A stretch of 60,501 nucleotides of DNA, from positions 1 through 60,501 of the forward strand of contig CAYPID010000011.1 of assembly GCA_964410725.1 (NCBI GenBank), given 5' to 3'. The stretch comes from CALAZP01 sp964410725 (GTDB lineage: Bacteria > Bacteroidota > Bacteroidia > Chitinophagales > Saprospiraceae). A program made the position numbers and the translations under genes. Below, one piece after another: positions 35,235 through 44,195 of this stretch. The stretch's first letter is position 1. The number at the start of each line of letters is the position of its first letter. Below the pieces are notes generated by a model, which saw only the letters and a program-made list of their open reading frames with translations, was not told the origin of the DNA and made no database searches.

Positions 35235-35702
35235 TAGTTTGGATTTCTCCATGACTTTTTCCCTTAAGGCTGCCTTATAGCTCTTTAGATTCTCGTGGAC
35301 TTGTTCATGGGTAGTCCCCATGATTTGTGCGGCTAGGATTCCAGCGTTTAAAGCACCATTCAATGCTACAGTTGCAACGGGAACTCCCCCAGGCATTTGG
35401 AGTATAGAAAGAACTGAATCCCAGCCATCAATGGAATTAGAAGATTTAATGGGGACGCCAATCACTGGTAAGGTCGTTAAAGATGCAATCATTCCAGGAA
35501 GGTGAGCAGCGCCACCGGCACCCGCAATGATGACTTTAATGCCTTTGGAGTGAGCTGTTGATGCAAAGTCATACAACTTATCAGGTGTTCTGTGAGCTGA
35601 CACAATATCTGTGGTTACTTCAACGCCCAATTGATTTAGAATTTCGCTAGCTGATTTCATGATTGGCCAATCAGAATCAGAACCCATTACTATAGCTACC
35701 AA
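35220..35702 (-). CDS. purE: N5-carboxyaminoimidazole ribonucleotide mutase PurE
   Basis: 160 residues, class I PurE. It converts N5-CAIR to CAIR in purine synthesis. IVMGSDSDWPIM (4-15), SAHRTPDKL (35-43) and AGAGGAAHLPGMIA are the active-site motifs. PurK, which makes its substrate, is encoded at 43021 rather than next to it. Convergent with the OmpA gene, overlapping by 15 bases. Confidence 0.97.
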   Translation of the reverse strand: MVAIVMGSDSDWPIMKSASEILNQLGVEVTTDIVSAHRTPDKLYDFASTAHSKGIKVIIAGAGGAAHLPGMIASLTTLPVIGVPIKSSNSIDGWDSVLSILQMPGGVPVATVALNGALNAGILAAQIMGTTHEQVHENLKSYKAALREKVMEKSKLLFDK

Positions 35703-35717
35703 TGTTTATTTTTTTAT

Positions 35718-35747
35718 CAAAGATACAACGTTTTAGGCCTTAGTCAA
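35718..35747 (-). promoter_or_regulatory. purE promoter (TTG-N19-TATCTTTG)
   Basis: On the minus strand TTG (35747-35745), 19 bases, then TATCTTTG (35725-35718), an exact match to the Bacteroidota TTG-N17-23-TAnnTTTG promoter, ending 15 bases before the purE ATG. It is the best promoter match seen in the window. Confidence 0.55.
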
Positions 35748-35768
35748 GTTATACTCTATAAACCATTC

Positions 35769-36329
35769 ATGCGTGCCATCTTTATACTACTTGCGTTATA
35801 TCCTGTTTTACTCCTAGGGCAGCCTGGTAGCTCTGCTCCAGAAATATTACCAACTAAATCATGGCGCTCTATTAAAATGGAAGAGGGCCAATGCACCATA
35901 TTAATGCCATTTGAACCTCAAAAACAAATCGATACAATTGAAGCTGCCATAGGACCCATTACTAATAACCAGTACTATGCAAGAGATGGGCAAACCACTT
36001 TTATGCTTTCATTTTGGGAATATCCACCTGAGTCTTTGCCATTTGATTCTGTTGATTTTGTTATAGACTTTTTCGAAGCTACCATTTCCGAAAGTTTGAC
36101 CAGTACCCAAGGCGCATTAGTTTATCGCACAGAGGATAATTTTTTTGAATGGCCAGCACAATTATGGAGGATAGAGTTTGGCGAACCCAAAAAGGGAATT
36201 AAGGCCAAAGGTATATTAACCGATCATCGTTTTTACTTGATTCAAGTAGTCTCATTATCCAATAATTTTGCATCAGATCCTTATCCGGATAGATTTATCA
36301 AGTCTTTTAAATTGAATAATGAACCATAA
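35769..36329 (+). CDS. Secreted protein of unknown function
   Basis: 186 residues with a signal peptide (about 1-17, YPVLLLGQ). The mature part alternates strands and helices (MEEGQCTILMPFEPQKQ, FMLSFWEYPPESLPFD) and ends with RFIKSFKL, a pattern reminiscent of the PsbP/DcrB-like fold in which a helix and strand close with FxxSF. One cysteine only. I cannot assign a family with certainty. The gene is divergent from purE and 34 bases upstream of coaD on the same strand. Confidence 0.65.
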   Translation: MRAIFILLALYPVLLLGQPGSSAPEILPTKSWRSIKMEEGQCTILMPFEPQKQIDTIEAAIGPITNNQYYARDGQTTFMLSFWEYPPESLPFDSVDFVIDFFEATISESLTSTQGALVYRTEDNFFEWPAQLWRIEFGEPKKGIKAKGILTDHRFYLIQVVSLSNNFASDPYPDRFIKSFKLNNEP

Positions 36330-36331
36330 TC

Positions 36332-36357
36332 CTTTTATTTGTGGGATAAAATAAAAG
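36332..36357. terminator. AT-rich inverted repeat between the secreted-protein gene and coaD
   Basis: CTTTTATTT (36332-36340) is complementary to AAATAAAAG (36349-36357) around the loop gtgggata. Nine pairs, but only one is G-C at each end, so as a terminator it would be weak; it may equally be chance in AT-rich DNA. Confidence 0.2.
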
Positions 36358-36363
36358 TGAATA

Positions 36364-36822
36364 ATGGAGAAAATTGCCGTATTTCCAGGTTCTTTTGATC
36401 CTATAACGCTAGGCCATGTTGATTTGGTCCATAGGGCACTTCCCATATTTGATAAAATAATTATCGCCATAGGTGAAAACAATCAAAAAAAATCCCTCTT
36501 TTCATTAGAACAGAGGATCAATTGGTTGAATAGTGTTTTTGAGAATAATAAAAGAGTCGAAGTTGGTTTTTTCGAAAACCTGACAGCCGATTATTGCAGA
36601 AAAATTGGGGCTACTTATTTACTTAGGGGGCTGCGAAATGCAAGTGATTTCGATTATGAAAAAACAATATCTCAGTTAAATTACATCATTGGTAATGGAT
36701 TGGAAACTTTTTTCTTAATCAGTAGGCCCGCATATTCTCATATTAGTTCAACGATTGTTAGAGAGATAATAAAGGGAGGTGGGAATGCTTCACCCTTTAT
36801 TCCAGAAGCAATAAAAATCTAA
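36364..36822 (+). CDS. coaD: Phosphopantetheine adenylyltransferase
   Basis: 152 residues, normal length. It adenylates 4'-phosphopantetheine to dephospho-CoA. The nucleotidyltransferase motif is VFPGSFDPITLGHVDLV (6-22) with the T/HxGH site TLGH; LLRGLRNASDFDYE and HISSTIVREI complete the signature. pruA follows 21 bases downstream on the same strand. Confidence 0.97.
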   Translation: MEKIAVFPGSFDPITLGHVDLVHRALPIFDKIIIAIGENNQKKSLFSLEQRINWLNSVFENNKRVEVGFFENLTADYCRKIGATYLLRGLRNASDFDYEKTISQLNYIIGNGLETFFLISRPAYSHISSTIVREIIKGGGNASPFIPEAIKI

Positions 36823-36843
36823 ACCTTTAAAACCAAAATTATT

Positions 36844-38475
36844 ATGTACGATGCTTTTTTAAAGGCGCCAAAAGCTGCTAATGAACCTGTTCTGGATTAT
36901 GCTCCAGGATCACCCGAAAAAAAGGCCTTGAAGGAGGCGCTCAGACAATTAAAAAGTACTCAGATAGAGGGGGCTATGGTTATTAATGGAAAAAAAGTAA
37001 CCACAGATGAAAAAATTTCTATGCATCCTCCTCATGAAAAAAATCACCTTTTGGGGTACTATTACAAGGGTGGAGCAAGAGAAGTCAATGCTGCCATTGA
37101 GGCCTGTATGGAGGCTAAATCTAATTGGGAATCTATGCACTGGTCTGAGCGTGCTGCCATATTTCTTAAAGCTGCCGATTTGATTTCAGGCCCTTATAGA
37201 GCTAAAATTGCTGCTGCAACCATGTTGTGTCAATCCAAAAATGCCTATCAAGCTGAGATTGATGCGGTAGCAGAATTGTGTGACTTTTTCCGATTTAATG
37301 TTGAGTTCATGACTCAGCTATATTCTGATCAACCTTCTAGCTCAAAGAACATCTGGAATCAAATGGAATACCGTCCATTGGAGGGTTTTATTTTTGCATT
37401 GACTCCTTTTAACTTTACTGCTATATCTGGTAACTTGCCCGCCGCACCAGCTATGATGGGGAATACAATTGTTTGGAAACCTGCGGAATCTCAAGTTTAT
37501 TCCGCGTTAGTGGTTATGGAAATTTTAGAAGAGGCTGGCCTACCTCCTGGTGTTATTAATTTGATATTTGTCGATGGTCCTGAGGCAGGGGAAATTATAT
37601 TCAAACATCCGGATTTTGCAGGGTTACACTTTACTGGCAGTACCGGAGTATTTCAACATCTTTGGAAAACCATCGGGCAGAATATTTCCATGTATAAAAG
37701 CTATCCTAGAATTGTTGGAGAGACAGGGGGAAAAGACTTCGTTATGGTACATCACTCTGCCAATGCGTTGGAAGTTGCCACTGGATTAGTTCGAGGGGCT
37801 TATGAATACCAAGGTCAGAAATGTTCTGCAGCCTCGAGAGCATATATCCCAGCTTCTCTTTGGCCCGCAGTAGAACAATTGATGATAAAGATGCTGAGTG
37901 AAATCAAAATGGGCTCTACGGAAGATTTCACCAATTTCATAAATGCAGTAATTGATCAACGAGCATTCGATAAAATTACTGGATATATAAAAACCATTGA
38001 AAGCGATAAGGAACTCACCTTAGTCTCTGGAGGCAAATTTGATGATCAAGTTGGATATTTTATTGAACCAACACTGGTGCGAACCAGTAATCCGAATCAT
38101 AGATTAATGAATGAGGAAATTTTTGGTCCAGTGCTAACGGTGTACGTATATCCAGACCATGAATTTGAATCCACCATGGAAATCTTGGATAAAACGTCAC
38201 CCTATGCGCTGACCGGAGCCATTTTTGCAAAGGACCGCAATGCTATTATTCTTGCTAAGGAAAAACTTAGAAATGCGGCGGGAAATTTCTATATCAACGA
38301 CAAACCAACGGGAGCAGTTGTAGGGCAACAACCTTTTGGAGGGGCTAGAGGCTCTGGCACTAATGACAAAGCTGGTTCAATTTGGAATTTATTAAGATGG
38401 ACCTCTCCTAGAGCAATGAAGGAAAATTTTGTGTCTCCTATTGATTACAAATATCCTTTTATGCAGGAATCCTAA
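36844..38475 (+). CDS. pruA: L-glutamate gamma-semialdehyde (1-pyrroline-5-carboxylate) dehydrogenase
   Basis: 543 residues, the stand-alone group of P5C dehydrogenases. It oxidises glutamate semialdehyde to glutamate with NAD in proline and arginine breakdown. The aldehyde dehydrogenase core shows FTGSTGVFQHLW, the general base E293 in VGETGGKDF, the nucleophile C327 in GQKCSAASRAY, and the C-terminal QQPFGGARGSGTNDKAG. No proline dehydrogenase gene is adjacent. An arginine deiminase gene lies at 54245, but no pathway link is shown. Its TAA abuts the rhomboid stop. Confidence 0.95.
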   Translation: MYDAFLKAPKAANEPVLDYAPGSPEKKALKEALRQLKSTQIEGAMVINGKKVTTDEKISMHPPHEKNHLLGYYYKGGAREVNAAIEACMEAKSNWESMHWSERAAIFLKAADLISGPYRAKIAAATMLCQSKNAYQAEIDAVAELCDFFRFNVEFMTQLYSDQPSSSKNIWNQMEYRPLEGFIFALTPFNFTAISGNLPAAPAMMGNTIVWKPAESQVYSALVVMEILEEAGLPPGVINLIFVDGPEAGEIIFKHPDFAGLHFTGSTGVFQHLWKTIGQNISMYKSYPRIVGETGGKDFVMVHHSANALEVATGLVRGAYEYQGQKCSAASRAYIPASLWPAVEQLMIKMLSEIKMGSTEDFTNFINAVIDQRAFDKITGYIKTIESDKELTLVSGGKFDDQVGYFIEPTLVRTSNPNHRLMNEEIFGPVLTVYVYPDHEFESTMEILDKTSPYALTGAIFAKDRNAIILAKEKLRNAAGNFYINDKPTGAVVGQQPFGGARGSGTNDKAGSIWNLLRWTSPRAMKENFVSPIDYKYPFMQES

Positions 38476-39114
38476 TTAAAAAAATGGAGGGGGTTGAGGA
38501 CCAGAAATAAGCTGTCCTAAAAAGTATAGCAGCATTTCTGGTCTCAACAATCCCATAGTAGTAATAAGGAAAAATACTCCGTATAAAGCTCCCCAAAAAT
38601 GAACGTTATGACCTATGTTATCTAATCCTTTTCGGTCCATATAGGAAGAGTACCACAGATAGGCAAACCCAAAAACTAAAGCGGGTAGTGGTGGAAAAAT
38701 AAACCAACCCCAGGGATCAAATAGAATGTGTGCAAAGACTAATGCAGAGGTGGCCCCTGAAGCACCTAAAGCTGCGTAAGATCGATTTTCAATATGCTTA
38801 AAATAGGAAGGTACTGAAGCGAGGGCAATAGCTGAAAGGTAAAAGGTCAAGAATACGACCATTCCTACAAATTGTCCTAAAATTTGGTATAGTATTGTTT
38901 CAATTTGAATTCCGAATTGGTACAATACAAATAGATTGATAAGCAAATGATTCCAATCTGCATGAATAAAACCATGGGTAAAAAACCGATATGTTTGTTT
39001 CTCGTTATGGACCGTATAGGGATGAAAAATTAATTTTTCACGAAGTGTATAATTATTAAAGGCTTGGTAGGAAATAAAGCCTGTGAGAAGAGTAATGATT
39101 AAGGTAATAGACAT
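38476..39114 (-). CDS. Rhomboid family intramembrane serine protease
   Basis: 212 residues with about six membrane helices. The catalytic serine is S119 in AALGASGATSALVFA and the catalytic histidine H172 in GHNVHFWGALYG; HADWNHLLINLFVLY (51-65) is the conserved region after the first helix with the HxxxN-like pattern. Rhomboids cut membrane proteins within the bilayer. It is three bases downstream of rlmH, in one operon. Confidence 0.92.
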   Translation of the reverse strand: MSITLIITLLTGFISYQAFNNYTLREKLIFHPYTVHNEKQTYRFFTHGFIHADWNHLLINLFVLYQFGIQIETILYQILGQFVGMVVFLTFYLSAIALASVPSYFKHIENRSYAALGASGATSALVFAHILFDPWGWFIFPPLPALVFGFAYLWYSSYMDRKGLDNIGHNVHFWGALYGVFFLITTMGLLRPEMLLYFLGQLISGPQPPPFF

Positions 39115-39117
39115 GGA

Positions 39118-39585
39118 TTAAATATTGTGATAAGGTTCATTATTAATGATAGTAAAGGCTCGATAAAGTTGTTCTAAAAAAAATAATCTGATCATTTGAT
39201 GGGTAAAAGTCATCTTGGATAATGAGATTGAGTCTGCCGCAATTTGATAGATGCTCGGGTCAAAACCAAAGGCACTACCAATCATAAAAACTAATCTTTT
39301 GCTGGTAATTTGTTGCTGTTTCTCCAAGTATTCTGAAAACTTTACAGAAGTGTGCTGAATTCCTTTTTCATCCAATAGAATAAGTCGATCTCCTGGTTTT
39401 AGTTTTTTTTGAATGGCCAAAGCTTCTTTTTTTTTCTTTTCCGAAGGACTTAAGGAACCTTTCGCTTCAGCTATTTCTTCATATTCAAATCGACAATAAT
39501 GTGGCAATCGCTTCAAAAAAATGGTCATTCCATCTTCTAAGTACTTTTGATCAGTTTTTCCAACCACCCAAAGTGATAATTTCAT
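39118..39585 (-). CDS. rlmH: 23S rRNA (pseudouridine1915-N3)-methyltransferase RlmH
   Basis: 155 residues, a SPOUT methyltransferase. The start MKLSLWVVGKTDQKYLEDG, the SAM-knot region LVFMIGSAFGF, and the highly conserved end SLSKMTFTHQMIRLFFLEQ with YRAFTIINNEPYH identify RlmH, which methylates the stem-loop 69 pseudouridine of 23S rRNA. First gene of a two-gene operon with the rhomboid. Confidence 0.96.
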   Translation of the reverse strand: MKLSLWVVGKTDQKYLEDGMTIFLKRLPHYCRFEYEEIAEAKGSLSPSEKKKKEALAIQKKLKPGDRLILLDEKGIQHTSVKFSEYLEKQQQITSKRLVFMIGSAFGFDPSIYQIAADSISLSKMTFTHQMIRLFFLEQLYRAFTIINNEPYHNI

Positions 39586-39680
39586 TCTGATTATTTGTAT
39601 AAAGGTAGAAAATTTTATTCCTCCAATTGGCCAACTAAAAATGGATTTATTGGTTTATAGTACACCAACAAAAACTACTT

Positions 39681-41147
39681 ATGGAATTAGCGCGAACGCT
39701 TGGTGAGCTCAAGCAAACTGATTATAAATCTAAAACAGTTAAGGAGGAATTAAGGGACAACTTAGTAAAAAAACTCAAAAGTAAAGAGGTTATTTTTGAG
39801 CATATATTAGGTTTCGAAGATACTGTTCTGCCAGACATAGAAAGGGCAGTTTTAGCAAGACATAACATTCTCTTATTGGGCCTCAGAGGACAGGCAAAAA
39901 CTAGAATTGCTAGACTTTTAGTGGGATTATTAGATGAGTTCATGCCAGTGGTAAAAGGAAGTGAATTAAATGATGATCCTTTACAGCCCATTTCCAGGTA
40001 TGCTATAGATAAAATTGAAAAGGAAGGCGATGACACACCTATAGAATGGATTCATAGGTCTGAACGGTATGTCGAAAAATTGGCTACACCAGATGTAAGT
40101 GTAGCAGACTTGGTGGGAGATGTAGATCCCATAAAAGCTGCTAACTTAAAACTACCTTATTCGGACGAAAGAGTTATTCATTTTGGTTTAATCCCTAGAG
40201 CGCACCGTTCAATTTTTGTCATTAACGAATTACCCGATTTACAAGCAAGAATTCAAGTTGCCTTGTTTAACATGCTACAAGAAGGGGACATCCAAATTCG
40301 TGGGTTTAAGTTGAGGCTTCCTTTAGATATACAGTTTGTTTTCACGGCCAACCCTGAAGATTACACCAATAGAGGTTCTATCATTACTCCTTTAAAAGAC
40401 CGAATTGAAAGTCAAATTTTGACACATTATCCAAAAACAGTAGAGATCAGTAGAAAAATCACTCAGCAAGAAGCTGAGTTGCTTCCAGAACAACAATCGA
40501 AGGTGGTAGTACCGGAAATTATTCAGAATCTTTTAGAAGAAATTGCTTTCGAAGCCAGGGTCAGTGAGTTAATTGATGAAAAGAGTGGGGTCTCTGCTAG
40601 AATGAGCATATCTGCTTTCGAAATGTTAGTTGCCACGGCTGAAAGAAGGGCACTAATTAATGAGGAATCCAAAACCATTGCTAGGTTTACCGATCTTTGG
40701 GGAATTATTCCTGCCATTACTGGAAAGGTGGAGTTGGTATACGAAGGCGAACAAGAAGGACCTTATATGGTGGCACTTGCCTTAATCAATGGGGCTATTC
40801 AAAGGATGTTTTTAGATTACTTCCCAGATCCAGAGAAACTTAAGAAGGGGCAAGAAAAAGACCCCTACGGTACCATTAGAGCTTTTTTTGCCGGAGGCAA
40901 TACCATTGAATTGTATAACGATGATTCTAATGAAAATTATGAGAAAGCACTATTGAAGGTTGCTGGACTTAAAAGGGTTACAGAGCAATTAGCGGATCCA
41001 GATCATCAGTTATTTGCCTTTATGGAACTGCTGCTAAATGGGCTTTCTACCTTTAACATTATCAATAAAGACATGTTAGAGAGTGGAATTACCTATAAGG
41101 ATTTATTAGCTAATATGTTAGATGATTCAGATCTTCTGGACGATTAA
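39681..41147 (+). CDS. MoxR/magnesium-chelatase-like AAA+ ATPase
   Basis: 488 residues, cytosolic. Walker A is GLRGQAKT (67-74) and Walker B is the IFVINELPDL strand, followed by the sensor stretch FVFTANPEDYTNRGSIITPL. The C-terminal 200 residues form the helical lid and an extra domain ending in acidic residues. MoxR-type ATPases normally work with a von Willebrand factor A protein whose gene follows; here the next gene is a convergent cytochrome, so the partner must be elsewhere. The stop shares the TTAA palindrome at 41144-41147 with it. The role is probably chaperone-like, inferred from the family. Confidence 0.85.
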   Translation: MELARTLGELKQTDYKSKTVKEELRDNLVKKLKSKEVIFEHILGFEDTVLPDIERAVLARHNILLLGLRGQAKTRIARLLVGLLDEFMPVVKGSELNDDPLQPISRYAIDKIEKEGDDTPIEWIHRSERYVEKLATPDVSVADLVGDVDPIKAANLKLPYSDERVIHFGLIPRAHRSIFVINELPDLQARIQVALFNMLQEGDIQIRGFKLRLPLDIQFVFTANPEDYTNRGSIITPLKDRIESQILTHYPKTVEISRKITQQEAELLPEQQSKVVVPEIIQNLLEEIAFEARVSELIDEKSGVSARMSISAFEMLVATAERRALINEESKTIARFTDLWGIIPAITGKVELVYEGEQEGPYMVALALINGAIQRMFLDYFPDPEKLKKGQEKDPYGTIRAFFAGGNTIELYNDDSNENYEKALLKVAGLKRVTEQLADPDHQLFAFMELLLNGLSTFNIINKDMLESGITYKDLLANMLDDSDLLDD

Positions 41148-41563
41148 CGATCAATAACAGTGCAATTTTTTAACTCATTCCGAACGGTTTGAATTTTTTT
41201 AAATGGCAAATCTGGATTCCATTGGTGGTGCATAAAGTTGATGATATTGGCAATTTCAAAATCTGATAGTTCTTTAAAACCTGGCATTTCAGCGTTATAA
41301 AGGATCCCGTTGACAGTTATTTCGCCTTCCATCCCGTATCTGATCAGACAGGCAATTTCGTCTGCATTGTTTTTGAGATAATCAGACTGAGCAATAGGAG
41401 GAATTAGATTGGCCAAGCCACTTCCATCCACCATATGGCAGTTGGAGCAAAAATTATTGTAGAGAATTTCTCCCTGAGCAAATGTATTGGTGTTACAACT
41501 TTCAATTTGAACTATAACTGCTGTGCTTATAACAGCGACAACTATAAATTTAATCCGCTTCAT
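41144..41563 (-). CDS. Lipoprotein cytochrome c (mono-haem)
   Basis: 139 residues from the ATG at 41563; a longer version from 41659 would run into the cryptochrome gene and is rejected. Signal peptide with a probable lipid-attachment C23 (VQIESC), then the haem motif C39-S-N-C42-H43 and the axial methionine M93 in YNAEMPGF. The ISDFEIANIINF helix ends the class I fold (here LSDFEIANIINFMHHQW). A periplasmic electron carrier that would need the ccm system encoded at 26.8-30.1 kb. Divergent from the DASH cryptochrome gene with 60 bases between. Confidence 0.9.
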   Translation of the reverse strand: MKRIKFIVVAVISTAVIVQIESCNTNTFAQGEILYNNFCSNCHMVDGSGLANLIPPIAQSDYLKNNADEIACLIRYGMEGEITVNGILYNAEMPGFKELSDFEIANIINFMHHQWNPDLPFKKIQTVRNELKNCTVIDR

Positions 41564-41623
41564 ACTTTTATCCTTATCAACCAATATAATTTTCCTTTGT
41601 TTCTCAATAAAGTAAGAATTGAA

Positions 41624-43024
41624 ATGGAACAAAGGCCGGTTATAGTTTGGTTTAGGCAAGATTTAAGGATTCATGATAATGAGGCCCTAACAAAGGCAAT
41701 TACCTCGGGGCAATCAGTAGTTCCCGTCTATGTATTTGACGAAAGAGTCTTTAAGGGGACTACCCGCTTTGGTTTTCGTAAAACAGGCCAGCATAGAGCT
41801 AAATTTCTTTTAGATTCTATTGAAAACTTAAGGTCAAAATTGCAAGATTTAGGCGCTGATTTAATCATTCGATCCGGAAGGCCAGAAGAAGAGATTTTCA
41901 ATTTAGTAAAAGAAATACAAGCTTCTTCGGTGTACTGCAATAGAGAACGAACTGAAGAAGAAGTCAAGGTGCAAGATATTCTTGAAAAGAATCTTTGGAC
42001 TTTGGGAATCGAAATCCAATATTTTAGGGGCAAAATGCTTTTCCATACTGCAGATCTTCCTTTCCCAGTCAGTCAAACCCCAGATATATTTACGCACTTC
42101 AGAAAGGAAGTGGAAAAATATGTTCCAGTTCGCCAACCTCTTCCACCTCCCTCCAATATTCCCTATTGTTTCGAAGGAATAGATTCTGGCACCATACCTA
42201 CTTTAGAAGAATTAGGTTGGAAAGAAGCCAGTTCTGCTGATCAATTTGAAATCTCTTTCAAAGGCGGGGAAGATGAAGCATTAGCAAGACTTAAATATTA
42301 TCTCTGGGATACAGACCTAATTAAGCAATACAAAGAAACTAGGAATGGGCTTTTAGGTATGGATTATTCCTCTAAGCTTTCTCCCTATCTGGCAGCGGGC
42401 TGTCTTTCACCCAAATTGATATATCAAGAGGTGAAAAAGTACGAACAAAATAAAGGGGCCAATAAATCTACCTATTGGCTTATTTTCGAATTATTTTGGA
42501 GAGACTTCTTTAGGTTTATAGGAAAGAAATATGGAAATGAAATATTTAAAATTTCCGGAACAGCTGGACAACGAAATGTCAGTAAAAAGGTCGATTGGGA
42601 AATTTTTGATAAATGGGCAAAGGGTCAAACTGGTGTTCCATTTATTGATGCCAATATGCGAGAGTTGAACCAAACTGGTTTCATGTCCAATAGAGGACGA
42701 CAAAATGTTGCTAGTTTTTTGGTGAAAGACCTCAAATTAAATTGGTTACTTGGAGCTGAGTATTTTGAATCATTGTTAATTGACTATGACCCTTGCAGTA
42801 ATTATGGGAATTGGAACTATGTTGCTGGTGTTGGGAGTGATCCCAGAGAGAACAGGTATTTCAATATAATGACACAAGCTAGACGCTACGATCCTGATGG
42901 AGATTTCATTAGATACTGGCTTCCTGAATTAAAAGAACTAAGTGAAACATCTATTTTTGCGCCCCAAAAGGGCACTGTTGCGGATTATCCTGCCCCTTTA
43001 GTTGATTTCAAAAAATGGAATTAA
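41624..43024 (+). CDS. DASH family cryptochrome
   Basis: 466 residues from the ATG at 41624; longer in-frame extensions overlap the cytochrome gene antisense. The photolyase-type N-domain begins PVIVWFRQDLRIHDNEAL; TRFGFRKTGQHRAKFLLDSI is the DASH-type segment, and the FAD domain has FELFWRDFFRFIGKKYG, TGVPFIDANMRELNQTGFM and DYDPCSNYGNWNYVAGVGSDPRENRYFN. DASH proteins use FAD and a folate antenna to repair cyclobutane dimers in single-stranded DNA and may also act in signalling. Its stop shares TTAA (43021-43024) with convergent purK. Confidence 0.93.
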   Translation: MEQRPVIVWFRQDLRIHDNEALTKAITSGQSVVPVYVFDERVFKGTTRFGFRKTGQHRAKFLLDSIENLRSKLQDLGADLIIRSGRPEEEIFNLVKEIQASSVYCNRERTEEEVKVQDILEKNLWTLGIEIQYFRGKMLFHTADLPFPVSQTPDIFTHFRKEVEKYVPVRQPLPPPSNIPYCFEGIDSGTIPTLEELGWKEASSADQFEISFKGGEDEALARLKYYLWDTDLIKQYKETRNGLLGMDYSSKLSPYLAAGCLSPKLIYQEVKKYEQNKGANKSTYWLIFELFWRDFFRFIGKKYGNEIFKISGTAGQRNVSKKVDWEIFDKWAKGQTGVPFIDANMRELNQTGFMSNRGRQNVASFLVKDLKLNWLLGAEYFESLLIDYDPCSNYGNWNYVAGVGSDPRENRYFNIMTQARRYDPDGDFIRYWLPELKELSETSIFAPQKGTVADYPAPLVDFKKWN

Positions 43025-44172
43025 GCTACCACTTTTAATAGGGCCTTCACCATCCTAGCCTTATCTCTGGCTTGATCTAAAGTAGGAGCAGTAATAGTTA
43101 CATGTCCCATTTTTCGGAAAGGTTTAGTCATTGATTTGCCGTATAAATGGACGTGTACCCCATCAATTTCCAATACTTTTTCAATGCCCTCATATATAGG
43201 CGAACCTTGGTAGCCTTCAGCACCTAAAAGATTCAACATAATGGATGGACTTAATAATTCCGTATTGCCTAACGGAAGATTTAAAATGGATCTTAAGTGT
43301 TGCTCAAATTGAGAGGTTGAACAGCTCTCAATGGTATGATGTCCACTGTTATGCGGCCGTGGGGCAATTTCATTAATCAATAAGGTTCCCGACTGAGTCA
43401 TAAAAAATTCAACTGCTAGTAATCCGACCAAATTGCTAGTTTGCATCAATGCCTCCACTATAGAGGTCGCCTGATGACTCAATGTTTTCGAAATACTTGC
43501 AGGACATGAAAGGAACTCCACTAAATTAGCAGATGGATTGAATTCCATTTCAACAGGTGGAAACGCACGGAATATTCCCGCTTTATTTCTAGCGCCAATG
43601 ACTGCAATTTCTTTTTGAATGGGTACTAAATCTTCTATAACTGATGGTGCATCAAACAAATTTTCAAGGTCTGTTATCGATTGGACTATTAAAACGCCTT
43701 TCCCATCATAACCCCCTTTTCGTAATTTCTGAACAAAGGGTATAGTAATCGCCCCTGATTTAATTTTTGAAAGGAGTTCACTTTTGTCGTTGACCAGTTG
43801 AAATGAACTAGTAGGAAATCCATTTTGTCGGTAGAATTCTTTTTGTAATCCTTTATCTTGAATCATTTCAAGTACCTTAGGTTGTGGGTACACTTCTACT
43901 CCTCTTTTCTCAAGTTCATATAAGGCATCTATATTAACGTGTTCAATTTCAATGCTTACCACTTCATTTTGTAAACCAAATTTTAATACGTCTTCCAAGT
44001 TATTCAAAGATCCTTGAATCAGTTTTGGCACATATCCTTGCACAGGGGGATGGGGCGAAGGTTCTAAAAATGATAGGGGTAAATGCCAAGGGCTAGCAGC
44101 TATACCCAACATTTTACCTAATTGACCTCCTCCAAGAATACCAACTTTTTTATTTAGTTTGCTGTTCATCAA
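43021..44172 (-). CDS. purK: N5-carboxyaminoimidazole ribonucleotide synthase PurK
   Basis: 383 residues (M1 and M2 adjacent). An ATP-grasp enzyme that makes N5-CAIR from AIR, bicarbonate and ATP for PurE. VGILGGGQLGKMLG (10-23), the ATP-grasp segment VQKLRKGGYDGKGVLIV and the NEIAPRPHNSGHHTIES motif are diagnostic. It is divergent from pyrC with only 23 bases between the starts, and more than 7 kb from purE. Confidence 0.96.
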   Translation of the reverse strand: MMNSKLNKKVGILGGGQLGKMLGIAASPWHLPLSFLEPSPHPPVQGYVPKLIQGSLNNLEDVLKFGLQNEVVSIEIEHVNIDALYELEKRGVEVYPQPKVLEMIQDKGLQKEFYRQNGFPTSSFQLVNDKSELLSKIKSGAITIPFVQKLRKGGYDGKGVLIVQSITDLENLFDAPSVIEDLVPIQKEIAVIGARNKAGIFRAFPPVEMEFNPSANLVEFLSCPASISKTLSHQATSIVEALMQTSNLVGLLAVEFFMTQSGTLLINEIAPRPHNSGHHTIESCSTSQFEQHLRSILNLPLGNTELLSPSIMLNLLGAEGYQGSPIYEGIEKVLEIDGVHVHLYGKSMTKPFRKMGHVTITAPTLDQARDKARMVKALLKVVA

Positions 44173-44195
44173 CTGAATGCTAAAATTATAGATTT

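Noticed and set aside
36332..36357. The AT-rich inverted repeat as a strong rho-independent terminator
   Set aside because: Almost all pairs are A-T and there is no clear U-run, so it is listed only at low confidence.
41435..41623. N-terminal extension of the cryptochrome
   Set aside because: The extension has no homology, is antisense to the cytochrome c gene, and the conserved photolyase start falls at the ATG at 41624.
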